From the NCBI GenBank assembly GCA_965242975.1, contig CBDETS010000007.1:2294001-2358000 (forward strand): a DNA stretch of 64,000 nucleotides, in the 5' to 3' direction. The notes under the pieces were generated by a model. That model was not told where the DNA came from. It saw only the letters and a list, made by a program, of their open reading frames with translations, and did not search any database. Source of the stretch: JAPPHA01 sp965242975. Its GTDB lineage: Bacteria > Pseudomonadota > Alphaproteobacteria > Rhodobacterales > Rhodobacteraceae. The translations under genes and the position numbers were made by a program. Shown here one piece after another: positions 18,258 to 28,478 of the stretch. Numbering within the stretch: the stretch's first letter is position 1; each line of letters opens with the position of its first letter.

Positions 18258-19103
18258 TTACCGTCGGAGTCCGATCGGGTAGACGCCAAGAACCTTCGTG
18301 TGCGAGGTGAAATACCTCAACTCCTCAAGTGCGCGGGCCAGTTGCGGTTCGTCGGGATGTCCGACGACGTCGGCGTAGAACTGGGTAGCCGTGAATGAGC
18401 CGTCGATCATGTAGCTTTCCAGCTTGACCATGTTGACTCCGTTCGTCGCAAACCCCCCGAGCGCCTTGTAGAGGGCCGCCGGAAGATTTCGGACCGTAAA
18501 CACGAAGGTTGTCAAAACGGCACCTTCCTCCGGCTCGCTTCGGTAGGGTTCGCGCGCCATCACCAGAAAACGGGTCGTGTTGTGCTCCCGGTCCTCGACA
18601 TTCGGGGCGAGGATATCGAGACCGTAGATGTCCGCGGCGAGGTCCGAAGCAAGCGCCGCGGTTGCCCGGTCGTTTTCGGCCAGGACATGTTCGGCCGACC
18701 CGGCCGTGTCCGCAGCGGGAACCGGTTTTATGTCGTTTCGAATCAAAAAGTCACGGCATTGTCCGAGAAGGACGCTGTGGCTGTGCGCCACACGTATATC
18801 GGTCAGCCGGGCACCCTTGACGCCGAGCAGGTTGATGTTGACCCGGAGAAAATGCTCGCCGACGATGTGAAGTCCAGACTCGGGAAGCAGTCGGTGGATG
18901 TCGGCGACCCGTCCGTAGGTCGAGTTCTCCACGGGCAGCATCGTGAGATCCGCCTTGTGATCGACCACGGCCGCAATCGCTCCTTCGAACGTATTGCATC
19001 CGATGGCCGTGATTCCCTCCCCCAGTTCAAGGCAGGCCTTGTGGGAATACGCACCGGGTACACCCTGGTAGGCGATTGAATTCGGCTTTGGCATGTGTTG
19101 CAT
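18258..19103 (-). CDS. pheA: Prephenate dehydratase
   Basis: A 281-residue monofunctional enzyme that converts prephenate to phenylpyruvate in phenylalanine synthesis. The catalytic domain has IAYQGVPGAYSHKA, PVENSTYGRVADIHRLL and the conserved Thr-Arg-Phe (HNTTRFLVM). A C-terminal ACT domain (TTFVFTVRNLPAALYKAL ... KLESY) should bind phenylalanine for feedback control. No chorismate mutase domain is fused. ATG 19103 or 19094 fits the family start; the frame reaches 19160 but overlaps nothing conserved. It is divergently transcribed from the cytochrome c gene, an arrangement common in Rhodobacterales. Confidence 0.95.
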   Translation of the reverse strand: MQHMPKPNSIAYQGVPGAYSHKACLELGEGITAIGCNTFEGAIAAVVDHKADLTMLPVENSTYGRVADIHRLLPESGLHIVGEHFLRVNINLLGVKGARLTDIRVAHSHSVLLGQCRDFLIRNDIKPVPAADTAGSAEHVLAENDRATAALASDLAADIYGLDILAPNVEDREHNTTRFLVMAREPYRSEPEEGAVLTTFVFTVRNLPAALYKALGGFATNGVNMVKLESYMIDGSFTATQFYADVVGHPDEPQLARALEELRYFTSHTKVLGVYPIGLRR

Positions 19104-19240
19104 GCGGAACCCCAAAGAAATGCTCGTCGGAACAAGGTTGGCGGTTTCTACTCCTTGCAAGCCATGAGCGAAAGGCGGTAGAAGTCCGCTGCCGGAATCT
19201 CCGGATACATCAACGAACCACCGCCAGGGTAAGTCGTGTC

Positions 19241-19759
19241 ATGGATACAATGGATCTGACCAAGATCTTCGGTGCCTTGTGTGGATCACTTCTCTTCCTC
19301 CTCCTCGTCAGTTGGGCCAGTGGAGCCATTTATGAGCCCGGCGGCGGCCATGGCGACGGCAGCCTCGAGGCGGCGTACGTCATCGAGGTCGAAGAGGAGG
19401 AAACCGTTGTCGCCGGCGAGGAGGAGCCGGATTTCCTCGCACTGATCGCGGCAGCCGATGTGGGACGTGGCAAGAAAGTGTTCACGAAGTGCAAGGCGTG
19501 CCACAAGCTCGAAGAAGGCGCAATCAGTACGGGCCCGCATCTGTACAACATTGTCGGCAGGCCTGTCGCAAGCGTAGGCGAGTTTGCATACTCGGGCGCA
19601 CTCAAGACGTTGAGTGGGGATTGGGGATACGAGGAGCTCGACAAGTTCCTCGCGAAACCGTCAAGTTTCGTTCCAGGAACCAATATGAGTTTCGTAGGTC
19701 TCAAAAAGCCAAAGGACCGGGCCAACGTCATTGCCTATCTTGAAAGCCTGAATCAGTAG
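19241..19759 (+). CDS. Membrane-anchored c-type cytochrome (CycM-like)
   Basis: A 172-residue class I cytochrome c held in the membrane by an uncleaved N-terminal helix (GALCGSLLFLLLVSWASGAIY). A very acidic linker (IEVEEEETVVAGEEEPD) separates the anchor from the haem domain, which has CKACH (Cys84, Cys87, His88) and the sixth ligand Met149 in PGTNMSF. This architecture matches membrane cytochromes that carry electrons from the bc1 complex to a terminal oxidase, such as CycM or cytochrome c-y. The start ATG 19241 was chosen because the anchor follows directly. Divergent from pheA. Confidence 0.9.
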   Translation: MDTMDLTKIFGALCGSLLFLLLVSWASGAIYEPGGGHGDGSLEAAYVIEVEEEETVVAGEEEPDFLALIAAADVGRGKKVFTKCKACHKLEEGAISTGPHLYNIVGRPVASVGEFAYSGALKTLSGDWGYEELDKFLAKPSSFVPGTNMSFVGLKKPKDRANVIAYLESLNQ

Positions 19760-20154
19760 GGGCCGCTCTTTCGAGAACCGCACGGGACTCGAGACTCCAG
19801 TACATTCATCAAGGAAATTTGGCGGACGACCGCCATGGACCGTAGTTCGAATGCTCGTCAACGCGGCCACGTCCTGGCGACCGCGGTCACCCACAAGCCT
19901 GCCCAGTCTCGCGCACGCACCGGTAAGCCGGTGAACGGTTTCGTGACACGCTGTCGACGAAGTGCCCCACCCTGCGACCTCGATTTGGGCGAACGACCTG
20001 CCTTGGCACGGCAAACGTCTGAATCCCCCGAAATAACGATTGATTGTCCCGAATTGACCAAACTGCGCGTTGATCCTTTTCGGTTAAATGACTAGCATCT
20101 TCGGGTAGGCCCAACGGGTCGAAATTTTATTGTCGGACAAAAGGATGGCAGATC
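19760..20154. other. Intergenic stretch upstream of yejA
   Basis: About 395 bases with no recognisable gene or RNA on either strand. It should contain the yejABEF promoter; an AT-richer zone near 20085-20145 is the likeliest place. Confidence 0.4.
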
Positions 20155-22092
20155 ATGGTCAGGGCGCAGAGATCCGATGTGACGTTGCAATCGGCAGAAA
20201 GAACCATGCAACCGGGCTCCCCCGGACCCGGCAGTCGCGCCAGAAGTCCGGCCTCGACCGCCCGCCTTGCTTCGGTTGCCGGCGCCGTACTCGCCCTCGC
20301 GGCGGCCGTAGCGGCGAACGCCGAGGAAACCGTGATCAAGTCGCACGGAATTTCGACATTCGGTGAACTCAAGTACGAGGAGGGGTTTCCCCACCTCGAT
20401 TACGTCAACCCTGACGCACCTGTGGGGGGAACGTTTTCGACCTGGGGTTTCGGAACGTTTGACAGCCTCAGCTCCTACATTCTCAAGGGGCAGGCAGCAC
20501 CATTGTCCTCGGTATTCTTTGAATCCCTCATGACCGGAACGGCAGACGAACCGGACTCCCTCTACGGGCTGCTCGCCGAGAGTATCGAGTACCCCGAAAA
20601 CCGTCAGTGGGCGGTTTTCAACCTTCGTCCTGAAGCGAAGTTCTCCGATGGAACCCCGGTGACGGCCGACGACGTCGTCTTTTCCTTCGACACGCTGATC
20701 GAAAAGGGCCGTCCGATCTACAAGACGACGTTCAGTGATTTCGAGAACGTCGAAGCACTGGGTCCATTGAAAGTGAAGTTCACCTTCAAGGACGGGGTCA
20801 ACACGCGCGAACTGCCTCAGGCCGCGGCAGGACTTCCCGTATTCTCGAAGGCTTACTATGCGGACCGGGACTTCGCGGAAAGCACGCTTGATCCCCCGTT
20901 GGGTTCAAGCCGGTACGTGCTCGATCGGGTGATTCCGGGCAAAACCGTCGTCTACAAACGCAGGGACGATTACTGGGGCAAGGACCTCAACATCAACATC
21001 GGCCGCGAGAACTTCGAATACATTCGCGTCGAGATGTTTGCCGACTACACGTCCGCATTCGAAGCCTTCAAGGGAGGCGTCTACCACTTCAGGGAGGAGT
21101 ATTTTTCCAAGCTCTGGGCAACGTCCTATGACTTCCCGGCGATTGAAAACGGCTGGGTCGTCCGCGCGACCCTTCCCGATGGCCGCCCGTCGGGAACCCA
21201 GGGCTTCTGGCTCAACATGCGAAGGGACAAGCTCAAGGATCCGAGGGTACGGGAAGCGCTCGGGCTGATGTTCAACTTCGAATGGTCAAACAAGACCCTG
21301 TTCTACGGTCTGTACGACCGGACGGACAGCTTCTGGGAAAACTCGCATCTTCAGGCTGAGGGAATGCCGTCAGAAGATGAATTGGCAATTCTCGAACCGT
21401 TGCGGGAACACCTTCCGGAATCGGTCTTTACCGAACCGGCGTGGACTCCGCATGTGTCCCGGCCGGACCAGTTGGACCGGTCCGCAGTGCGCAAGGCCGG
21501 TAAACTCCTGGACGAGGCCGGATGGACACTCCAGGATGGCGTCCGCACGAATGCGGCCGGCGAAGTTCTCGGCATAACGGTTCTCAATGATTCTCCCTCC
21601 TTCGAGAGAATCATCAACCCCTGGATCGAAAACCTCAAGAAACTGGGAGTGGACGCCGATCACCGAATGGTCGATGCGGCGCAGGCAACCGAGTTGACCA
21701 AGGTGTTCGACTTCGACGTCACGGTTGCCCGTTTCGTCATGTCACTGACGCCGGGAATCGAACTGCGGTCGATTTTCAGCAGTGAATCTGCCGTCACGGA
21801 CGACTCGTCGAACCTCTCCGGCGTTGCCAACCCCGCAATCGATGCACTTCTCGACATCATCGAAGGCGCCAATGACCGGGAATCGCTCAATACCGCGGTT
21901 CGCGCGTTCGACCGCAGTCTCCGCGCAATGCACATCTGGATTCCCCAGTGGTACAAGGGCTCACACAATCTCGCGTTCTTCGATTACTATGAACATCCCG
22001 AGACCCTGCCGCCTTACGGACTCGGTGAGGCGGACTTCTGGTGGTTCAACGCCGAAAAGTTCGAGAAACTGAAGGCAGACGGCGCGCTCTAG
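20155..22092 (+). CDS. yejA: Peptide ABC transporter, periplasmic binding protein (YejA-like)
   Basis: A 645-residue family 5 extracellular solute-binding protein. After a signal peptide (hydrophobic segment LASVAGAVLALAAAVAANA, cleaved near ANA-EE) the mature protein has the YejA-type opening ISTFGELKYEEGFPHLDYVN and PDAPVGGTFSTWGFGTFDSL. Later landmarks include FNLRPEAKFSDGTPVTADDV and the QGFWLNMRRDKLKDPRVREA segment of the closing lobe. In Escherichia coli YejABEF imports peptides such as microcin C and helps resist host peptides; the same role here is inference. ATG 20155 has aaggatgg as ribosome-binding site. It leads a tight four-gene operon. Confidence 0.92.
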   Translation: MVRAQRSDVTLQSAERTMQPGSPGPGSRARSPASTARLASVAGAVLALAAAVAANAEETVIKSHGISTFGELKYEEGFPHLDYVNPDAPVGGTFSTWGFGTFDSLSSYILKGQAAPLSSVFFESLMTGTADEPDSLYGLLAESIEYPENRQWAVFNLRPEAKFSDGTPVTADDVVFSFDTLIEKGRPIYKTTFSDFENVEALGPLKVKFTFKDGVNTRELPQAAAGLPVFSKAYYADRDFAESTLDPPLGSSRYVLDRVIPGKTVVYKRRDDYWGKDLNINIGRENFEYIRVEMFADYTSAFEAFKGGVYHFREEYFSKLWATSYDFPAIENGWVVRATLPDGRPSGTQGFWLNMRRDKLKDPRVREALGLMFNFEWSNKTLFYGLYDRTDSFWENSHLQAEGMPSEDELAILEPLREHLPESVFTEPAWTPHVSRPDQLDRSAVRKAGKLLDEAGWTLQDGVRTNAAGEVLGITVLNDSPSFERIINPWIENLKKLGVDADHRMVDAAQATELTKVFDFDVTVARFVMSLTPGIELRSIFSSESAVTDDSSNLSGVANPAIDALLDIIEGANDRESLNTAVRAFDRSLRAMHIWIPQWYKGSHNLAFFDYYEHPETLPPYGLGEADFWWFNAEKFEKLKADGAL

Positions 22093-22096
22093 GAGT

Positions 22097-23173
22097 ATGG
22101 GCGCATACGTCCTGAGGCGGCTCTTCCTCATGATCCCGACCCTGTTCGGGATCATGGTCATCAACTTCGCTCTGGTTCAGTTCCTCCCCGGAGGGCCAAT
22201 CGAGCAGATCCTTTCGCAGCTTGAAGAAGAGTCGCAGGCGACCGACAGGATAGCCGGTGGTGCGTTCGAAGCCGGCGGGCGTGAAGATTCGGGTTACCAG
22301 GGTGCCCGCGGCCTGCCGGAAGACTTTATCAAGGACCTCGAAAAACAATTCGGCTTTGACAAACCGCCTGTTGAGCGGTTCTTCCTCATGATGGGGAACT
22401 ACCTGCGCTTCGATTTCGGCGAGAGCTACTTCCGGTCCATCACGGTTGTCGACCTTGTTCTCGAAAAGATGCCTGTCTCCATTTCCCTCGGCCTCTGGTC
22501 GACCCTGCTCTCCTATCTTGTCTCGATTCCCCTTGGCATTCGAAAAGCGGTTCGGGACGGAACACGCTTTGACACCTGGACGTCCGGTGCGATCATCTTC
22601 GCCTACGCGATTCCCGGATTCCTGTTTGCCATCCTCCTGCTGGTTCTGCTTGCAGGCGGCTCTTACTACCAGATCTTTCCTTTACGCGGCCTGACGTCCG
22701 ACAACTTTTCCGAGCTGTCTCTGATTGGCAAGGTTGCGGACTATTTCTGGCACATAACGCTTCCGGTCGTCGCCTCGACGATCAGCGCCTTTGCAACGCT
22801 CACCCTCCTGACCAAGAACAGTTTTCTGGAGGAGATCAGGAAGCAGTACGTGATGACGGCCCGAGCCAAGGGGCTGACCGACGGCCGGGTGCTCTACGGC
22901 CATGTCTTCCGCAACGCGATGCTGATCATCATTTCCGGCTTTCCCGCGCTGTTCATAGGGATTTTCTTTTCCGGATCCCTGATCATCGAGATCGTGTTCT
23001 CACTCGACGGCCTCGGCCGCCTCGGGTTCGAGGCCGCCGTAAACCGGGATTATCCGGTGCTCTTCGCAACCCTTTACGTCTTTGGCCTGATCGGTTTGCT
23101 GGTCAATCTCCTTTCCGATCTGACTTACGTCTGGGTCGATCCGCGGATCGACTTCGAAACCCGGGAAACCTGA
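22097..23173 (+). CDS. yejB: Peptide ABC transporter permease (YejB-like)
   Basis: A 358-residue inner-membrane permease beginning GAYVLRRLFLMIPTLFGIMV, the standard first helix of DppB/YejB proteins. The YejB-specific insertion after QFLPGGPIEQIL (a ~55-residue soluble segment ending EDFIKDLEKQFGF) is present. The cytoplasmic coupling loop is EEIRKQYVMTARAKGLTDG, which contacts the ATPase. It starts 5 bases after yejA. Confidence 0.95.
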   Translation: MGAYVLRRLFLMIPTLFGIMVINFALVQFLPGGPIEQILSQLEEESQATDRIAGGAFEAGGREDSGYQGARGLPEDFIKDLEKQFGFDKPPVERFFLMMGNYLRFDFGESYFRSITVVDLVLEKMPVSISLGLWSTLLSYLVSIPLGIRKAVRDGTRFDTWTSGAIIFAYAIPGFLFAILLLVLLAGGSYYQIFPLRGLTSDNFSELSLIGKVADYFWHITLPVVASTISAFATLTLLTKNSFLEEIRKQYVMTARAKGLTDGRVLYGHVFRNAMLIIISGFPALFIGIFFSGSLIIEIVFSLDGLGRLGFEAAVNRDYPVLFATLYVFGLIGLLVNLLSDLTYVWVDPRIDFETRET

Positions 23174-23175
23174 CG

Positions 23176-24288
23176 ATGGGTGTGCTCAACACTCCGCTGG
23201 CCAGGCGCAGGTGGCAGAATTTCCGTTCCAACCGCCGTGCCTTCTGGTCTCTCTGGATATTCGGGATCCTCTTTGCCGTCTGCCTGTTCGCAGAATTGTT
23301 CGCCAACGACCGGCCGTTGCTCGTTTCGTATCGTGGCGATTTCTACGTGCCCGCGTTCCGGTTCTATGCGGAAACGGATTTTGGCGGAGAGTTCGAGACG
23401 GAGGCCGAATACCCGTCGCCCGAGGTCCAGTGCCTGATCAGGACCGGCGGAATCGACGCATGCATCGATGACCCGGAGGGAATACTGCTTGACGCAGAAG
23501 ACGGTTTCGTCGGCGGTACGGCCGTTGAATCAGGCTGGATTCTCTGGCCGCTCATTCCCTACAGTTTCAACACCATCAATTACGACGTGGAAACGGCGCC
23601 GTCCCCCCCTGACGACAACCACATCCTCGGAACCGACGACCAAACCCGGGACGTGGTTGCGCGCATCATCTATGGATTTCGTATTTCGACCCTGTTCGCG
23701 TTTGTCGTTGTCGTCGTGTCGTCGGTTGCGGGGATAATTGCGGGCGCTTCGATGGGTTACTTCGGCGGTTGGGTGGACCTCCTGTTTCAACGGATCGTCG
23801 AGATCTGGGCGAACATTCCGAGCCTGTACATCATCATCATCGTATCCGCCCTCTTCACGATGAACTTCACCCTCCTGACACTGCTGATCGCACTGTTCAG
23901 CTGGACATCACTCGTCGGTGTCGTTCGAGCCGAGTTTCTCCGGGCTCGCAACTTCGAATACACGAGGGCAGCCCGGGCACTGGGGGTCAACGACTGGATT
24001 ATCATGTTTCGCCATCTGCTGCCGAACGCGATGGTCGCAACCCTGACCTTGCTGCCATTTCTCGTGACGGGAGCAATTGGCGGTCTCGCTTCGCTCGATT
24101 TTCTCGGATTCGGCCTGCCGCCTTCCTACCCGTCGCTCGGTGAACTGGCCTTGCAAGCCAAGCAGAACCTTCAGGCGCCCTGGCTCGGGTTCGCGGCATT
24201 TTTCACTTTCGCGGTCATGTTGTCATTGCTGGTCTTTATCTTCGAGGGCGTACGGGACGCATTCGATCCAAGAAAGACGTTCGAGTGA
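23176..24288 (+). CDS. yejE: Peptide ABC transporter permease (YejE-like)
   Basis: A 370-residue partner permease. The first helix (FWSLWIFGILFAVCLFAELF) is followed by a long periplasmic segment typical of YejE (GDFYVPAFRFYAETDFGGEF onward), the NHILGTDDQTRDVVARIIYG box and the coupling loop RARNFEYTRAARALGVNDW. Two bases separate it from yejB and its stop overlaps the yejF start, so all four genes are coupled. Confidence 0.95.
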   Translation: MGVLNTPLARRRWQNFRSNRRAFWSLWIFGILFAVCLFAELFANDRPLLVSYRGDFYVPAFRFYAETDFGGEFETEAEYPSPEVQCLIRTGGIDACIDDPEGILLDAEDGFVGGTAVESGWILWPLIPYSFNTINYDVETAPSPPDDNHILGTDDQTRDVVARIIYGFRISTLFAFVVVVVSSVAGIIAGASMGYFGGWVDLLFQRIVEIWANIPSLYIIIIVSALFTMNFTLLTLLIALFSWTSLVGVVRAEFLRARNFEYTRAARALGVNDWIIMFRHLLPNAMVATLTLLPFLVTGAIGGLASLDFLGFGLPPSYPSLGELALQAKQNLQAPWLGFAAFFTFAVMLSLLVFIFEGVRDAFDPRKTFE

Positions 24289-25889
24289 GCATACCCCTTC
24301 TCTCGGTCAATGACCTTTCCGTCTGTTTCGGACCGAACCCGCCCGTAGTCGACAGGGTATCGTTCGACATTTTCCCCGGCGAAACCCTGGCGATCGTCGG
24401 CGAGAGCGGCTCCGGCAAGTCCGTGACCGCGCTGTCGACCGTCGGCCTTCTTCCCGAAAATGCCTTCCGGTCAGGCGCGGTGATGTTTCGCGAGACTGAT
24501 CTCATTGCCGCCGATGAACGAACGCTTCGCCGGATCCGCGGGAACGCGATCAGTTTCATTTTCCAGGAACCGATGACGTCGCTCAATCCTCTTCACACCA
24601 TCAGCCGGCAGATTGGCGAGAGTCTTGCCGTGCACCAGGGTCTCACCGGAAAGAGCGCGCGTGACCGGATCGTGGCATTGCTGAACCGGGTCGGCATCCA
24701 GGATCCTGAAAGTCGCCTAAACGACTACCCGCACCAACTTTCCGGGGGGCAGCGTCAACGTGTCATGATTGCCATGTCACTGGCCAACCAGCCCGCACTC
24801 CTGATTGCCGATGAACCGACGACGGCGCTTGATGTGACGATACAGGCGCAGATTCTGGACCTTCTTGCCGAGGTCCAGAAGTCCGAGCACATGAGTCTCC
24901 TCTTCATCACCCATGACCTGACGATCGTCGAGAAATTCTCCGACCGTGTCTGTGTCATGCAGGCGGGCCGCATCGTGGAACAGGGAGAGACACGCAAAAT
25001 CTTCGAACGACCTGAACACCCGTACACGCAGCAGCTTCTCTCGGCAGAACCCACCGGATCACCACCGCCAGTCGCTCCCGACGCAAAAACGATCGTCACA
25101 ACCGAAAGCCTTCGCGTCTGGTTTCCGGTAACGCGTGGCCTGCTGAAGCGAACCGTGGGTCACATAAAGGCGGTAAACGGCGCGACCATCAGAATTCGCG
25201 CGGGCGAGACGATCGGTATTGTCGGAGAAAGCGGGTCCGGGAAGACGACGCTGGCACTGGCGATCATGCGGCTCATCTCTTCAGACGGCCCGGTGACATT
25301 CATGGGCCGTAACATCCAGGGAATGCGGAACAAGACCCTCAGGCCGTTGCGCGCGGCAATGCAGATCGTGTTCCAGGACCCGTACGGATCTCTCAGCCCG
25401 AGGATGACCATCCGGCAGATCGTGTCAGAAGGGCTTCTGGTTCACGGTTCCTGGAGCGACGACGTGATCGACGAAAAGGTCTCGGAAATTCTGCTTGAAG
25501 TCGGGCTTGACCCGTCCATGGCGGATCGCTATCCGCACGAATTCTCCGGCGGACAACGGCAACGCATCGCGGTTGCACGCGCAATGGTGCTGCAGCCCTC
25601 CCTGGTGGTTCTCGACGAGCCAACCTCTGCGCTTGATCGTACGGTCCAGGTCCAGATCATCGAGTTGCTTCGGGATTTTCAGCGGAAACACGGTATCGCG
25701 TACCTGTTCATCAGCCATGATCTGAAGGTCGTTCGCTCGCTCAGTCACCGGGTCCTGGTCATGTACCGCGGCGACGTTGTCGAAACCGGCTCCGTCGACA
25801 AGATCTTCGATCACCCGGAAACCGACTACACGAAGTCACTCATGGCGGCGGCGATTGATCTGCGCGTTGAAGCCGGTGCGTCCGATTAG
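24285..25889 (+). CDS. yejF: Peptide ABC transporter, double ATP-binding protein (YejF-like)
   Basis: A 534-residue ATPase with two complete nucleotide-binding domains. NBD1 has Walker A GESGSGKSVTAL, signature LSGGQRQRVMIAM and Walker B LLIADEPTTALD; NBD2 has GESGSGKTTLALAI, FSGGQRQRIAVARAM and LVVLDEPTSALD. Each is followed by the oligopeptide-type C-terminal box (HPYTQQLL and ETDYTKSLM). GTG 24285 overlaps the yejE stop by four bases (GTGA), a translational coupling signal. Confidence 0.95.
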   Translation: MSIPLLSVNDLSVCFGPNPPVVDRVSFDIFPGETLAIVGESGSGKSVTALSTVGLLPENAFRSGAVMFRETDLIAADERTLRRIRGNAISFIFQEPMTSLNPLHTISRQIGESLAVHQGLTGKSARDRIVALLNRVGIQDPESRLNDYPHQLSGGQRQRVMIAMSLANQPALLIADEPTTALDVTIQAQILDLLAEVQKSEHMSLLFITHDLTIVEKFSDRVCVMQAGRIVEQGETRKIFERPEHPYTQQLLSAEPTGSPPPVAPDAKTIVTTESLRVWFPVTRGLLKRTVGHIKAVNGATIRIRAGETIGIVGESGSGKTTLALAIMRLISSDGPVTFMGRNIQGMRNKTLRPLRAAMQIVFQDPYGSLSPRMTIRQIVSEGLLVHGSWSDDVIDEKVSEILLEVGLDPSMADRYPHEFSGGQRQRIAVARAMVLQPSLVVLDEPTSALDRTVQVQIIELLRDFQRKHGIAYLFISHDLKVVRSLSHRVLVMYRGDVVETGSVDKIFDHPETDYTKSLMAAAIDLRVEAGASD

Positions 25890-26117
25890 GCGATTCTGGC
25901 CGCCTGTTTCACAAGCTCGCCTGTTCATTCGCTCGTCTGAAGAAACGTTCACACCGGAGAGTCACGGTCCGGAATCGCTCATTTGGGATCGGACGCCTGT
26001 TACCGATTCAACCCTGTGCGGGAACCGGCATCAGCGATCAGTTGCCGAATCATGGGGAACGGATTCTTATCGAGGCACCAGTTGAACAAGACATCATGCC
26101 GAGGCGCTTCAACCGGA

Positions 26118-27284
26118 TCAGGCAGCAGGCATCCGCGTCTCGACCAGTTCGGCCCAGTAGGATGATCCGCTGGGAATGATTTCGTCATTGAAGTTGTAAT
26201 TCGGATTGTGAACCGGTGCCGTGTCGCCGTTTCCGATCAGTATATACGACCCGGGTCGGGCCTCCAGCATGTACGAGAAGTCTTCGGCTCCCATTATCGG
26301 AGGATTTTCTTTCGTGGCCTGACCCGTAATTTTTTCCGCGATCCTGGCGGCAAATTCCGTTTCCTCCACGGAATTCACCATAACCGGATAACCACGCTCG
26401 TATTCGGTCACCGCTTCCGCACCGAACGCCTCGGCGGTCCGCGAAGCAATCTCTCCAATCCGCTTCTCGGCAAGGTCCCTGACCTCTTCGATCAACGAAC
26501 GAACCGTTCCTTTCAGGACCACCTCCTGAGGAATGACGTTGTAGGCATCACTCCCGGTTCGAAAACTGCATACCGAAACGACAACCGAGTGAAGCGGATC
26601 GACATTCCGAGATGCGATGGATTGCAATGCCAGGACAGTATGCGCGGCAACAACCGTCGTATCAACTCCCTTGTGCGGTTGCGCGGCATGCCCGCCCCTG
26701 CCCTTGACGACAATGGTGAATTGGTCGGCGGCCGCGAAGAAGGCTCCACTTCGAATAGCGAATTTGCCCGTCTCCAGCCCTGGCATGTTATGCAGGCCGT
26801 AAACTTCCTGGATGTTGAAACGATCCATGAGGCCGTCGTCGACCATTACCTGGCCACCGCCGCCGCCTTCTTCGGCCGGCTGAAAAATGACCACCGCGGT
26901 GCCGTCGAAATTCCTGGTTTCCGCAAGGTATTTCGCGGCGCCCAACAGCATTGCCGTGTGTCCGTCGTGTCCGCACGCATGCATGCTATCGTCGGTCCGG
27001 GATGCATATTCCAGCCCGGTCGTTTCCTGCATCGGCAGCGCGTCCATGTCGGCCCTGAGCCCGACAACCAGCCCGTTTCCGTCGGTTTTGCCCTTGATGA
27101 CGCCGACCACGCCGGTTTTTCCGATGCCCGTAGCGACCTCGTCGCAACCGAATTCCGACAACTTGTCGGCAACAAGCGCGGATGTCCTGTGGGTATCGAA
27201 CAACAATTCCGGGTTCTGGTGAATGTCCCGGCGCCAGCCTGTGATTTCTTCATGAAGATCGGCGAGGCGGTTCTTGATGGGCAT
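26118..27284 (-). CDS. M20 family amidohydrolase (hippurate hydrolase / HipO-like)
   Basis: A 388-residue zinc hydrolase of the M20D type, which removes acyl groups from N-acyl amino acids. It starts with LADLHEEITGWRRDIHQNPEL, followed by the metal-site motifs GLRADMDALPMQE, ACGHDGHTAMLLGAAKYL, FQPAEEGGGGG (catalytic Glu-Glu) and YGLHNMPG, and it has the dimerisation lid. The C-terminus carries MGAEDFSYMLEARPGSYILI. It lies 18 bases downstream of the argE-like gene on the same strand, so the two could be co-expressed. Confidence 0.92.
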   Translation of the reverse strand: MPIKNRLADLHEEITGWRRDIHQNPELLFDTHRTSALVADKLSEFGCDEVATGIGKTGVVGVIKGKTDGNGLVVGLRADMDALPMQETTGLEYASRTDDSMHACGHDGHTAMLLGAAKYLAETRNFDGTAVVIFQPAEEGGGGGQVMVDDGLMDRFNIQEVYGLHNMPGLETGKFAIRSGAFFAAADQFTIVVKGRGGHAAQPHKGVDTTVVAAHTVLALQSIASRNVDPLHSVVVSVCSFRTGSDAYNVIPQEVVLKGTVRSLIEEVRDLAEKRIGEIASRTAEAFGAEAVTEYERGYPVMVNSVEETEFAARIAEKITGQATKENPPIMGAEDFSYMLEARPGSYILIGNGDTAPVHNPNYNFNDEIIPSGSSYWAELVETRMPAA

Positions 27285-27302
27285 GGCTTGATCGTCCTTC
27301 TC

Positions 27303-28478
27303 TCAGGCCGCCAGGTCGGTCGTCAGGCGGCGCATGAATCGATTGCACTCTTCGAGTTGTTGACGCGACACGAATTCATCCGGTTGGTGGGCCTGATCAA
27401 TCGAGCCGGGGCCGCATATTACCGCTGAATACCCCTCCTCCTGGAACTGACCCGCCTCGGTTCCATAAGATACGACATTGGAGTCATTGTCGCCGGTCAG
27501 CTTTCGGACCAGTGCCTCAGCCGCACCCCGACTCTCCGGTTTCAACCCGGGAACGATATTCAGGTCGCTCAGCCGAATACCTGTCTCGCGATTCACGCCT
27601 TGCATCTGCTCCTCGATTCCCGCGGCGTACTGCTCAAACCTGTTGATCCAGTCGGCCGAAGACTCGGACGGAACACACCTGATGTCCGTCGAGAACCAGC
27701 AGTCCCGCGCAGTTATGTTGCACGCCGTCCCACCTGATACCATGCCCGCGTGCAGCGTCGTGTAGGGCGGATCGAATCCGGCAGATTCCTTGGCCGCGCC
27801 CGCGCGGTTTTCGCCGGTTCTGTCTTCCAACCAGCCGATCAGCCGCGCAGCGGTCATGACGGCCGAAACGCCGCGATGTACCTGGCACGAATGAACCTCG
27901 TGACCGCGTACACGAACGTTGAAATTGGCGGAGGACTTGTGCCCGTTCACCATCTTCATCATCGTTGGTTCGCCGACAATCACGGATTCGGCTCGCGGAA
28001 ACTGTTTCGAGAGTTTGCCGATCATCGACGGTGCGCCGAGGCAACCCACTTCTTCATCGTATGAGAACGCAAGCTGAACCGGTCGCTTCAGACCGGCGTC
28101 GACCCAATCGGAGACGTTTGCCAATGCGACCGCGAGGAAACCTTTCATATCCGCGGTTCCCCGACCGTAGATGCGGCCTCCCCGTTCACTCAATCGAAAA
28201 GGATCGCCGGACCAGTTCTGGCCCTTCACGGGGACGACATCCGTATGGGCCGAAAGGATGACACCCCCCGGAACATCCGGCCCGATCTGGGCGTACAGGT
28301 TGGCTTTCGTTCGATCGGAATTGTAGTCGCGAAAACTCTCGATGCCGAAACTTCCCAGAAATTCCTCGACATAGGCAACCAGTGACAGGTTGCTTTCACT
28401 TGAAACGGTTGGGAACCCAACGAGCTTTTCGAGAATTTGAACCGGATCCCTGATTTTCGTATCCCCCCCCGCCAGCGG
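27303..28478 (-). pseudogene. argE: Acetylornithine deacetylase (ArgE-like); frame lacks a usual start codon
   Basis: The frame encodes a full-length M20A protein. The N-terminal part (VQILEKLVGFPTVSSESNLS and LSAHTDVVPVKGQNWSGDPF, with the His-x-Asp zinc motif) joins without a break to the rest (YGRGTADMKGF, AFSYDEEVGCLGAPSMI, VGEPTMMKMVNGHKS, TEAGQFQEEGYSAVICGPG). ArgE removes acetate from N-acetylornithine in arginine synthesis. However, the frame opens at a TAA (28481-28479) and contains no ATG, GTG or TTG until GTG 28229, which is after the His-x-Asp motif. A run of eight G (28463-28470) lies exactly at the expected start. One base fewer or more would join the gene to upstream GTG/TTG codons, so it is a frameshift, a slippage switch, a sequencing error, or an unusual start. 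Confidence 0.7.

Noticed and set aside
26208..27428. 406-residue plus-strand open frame
   Set aside because: It is antisense to the M20 hydrolases, which have complete metal-site motifs; the plus translation shows no family features.
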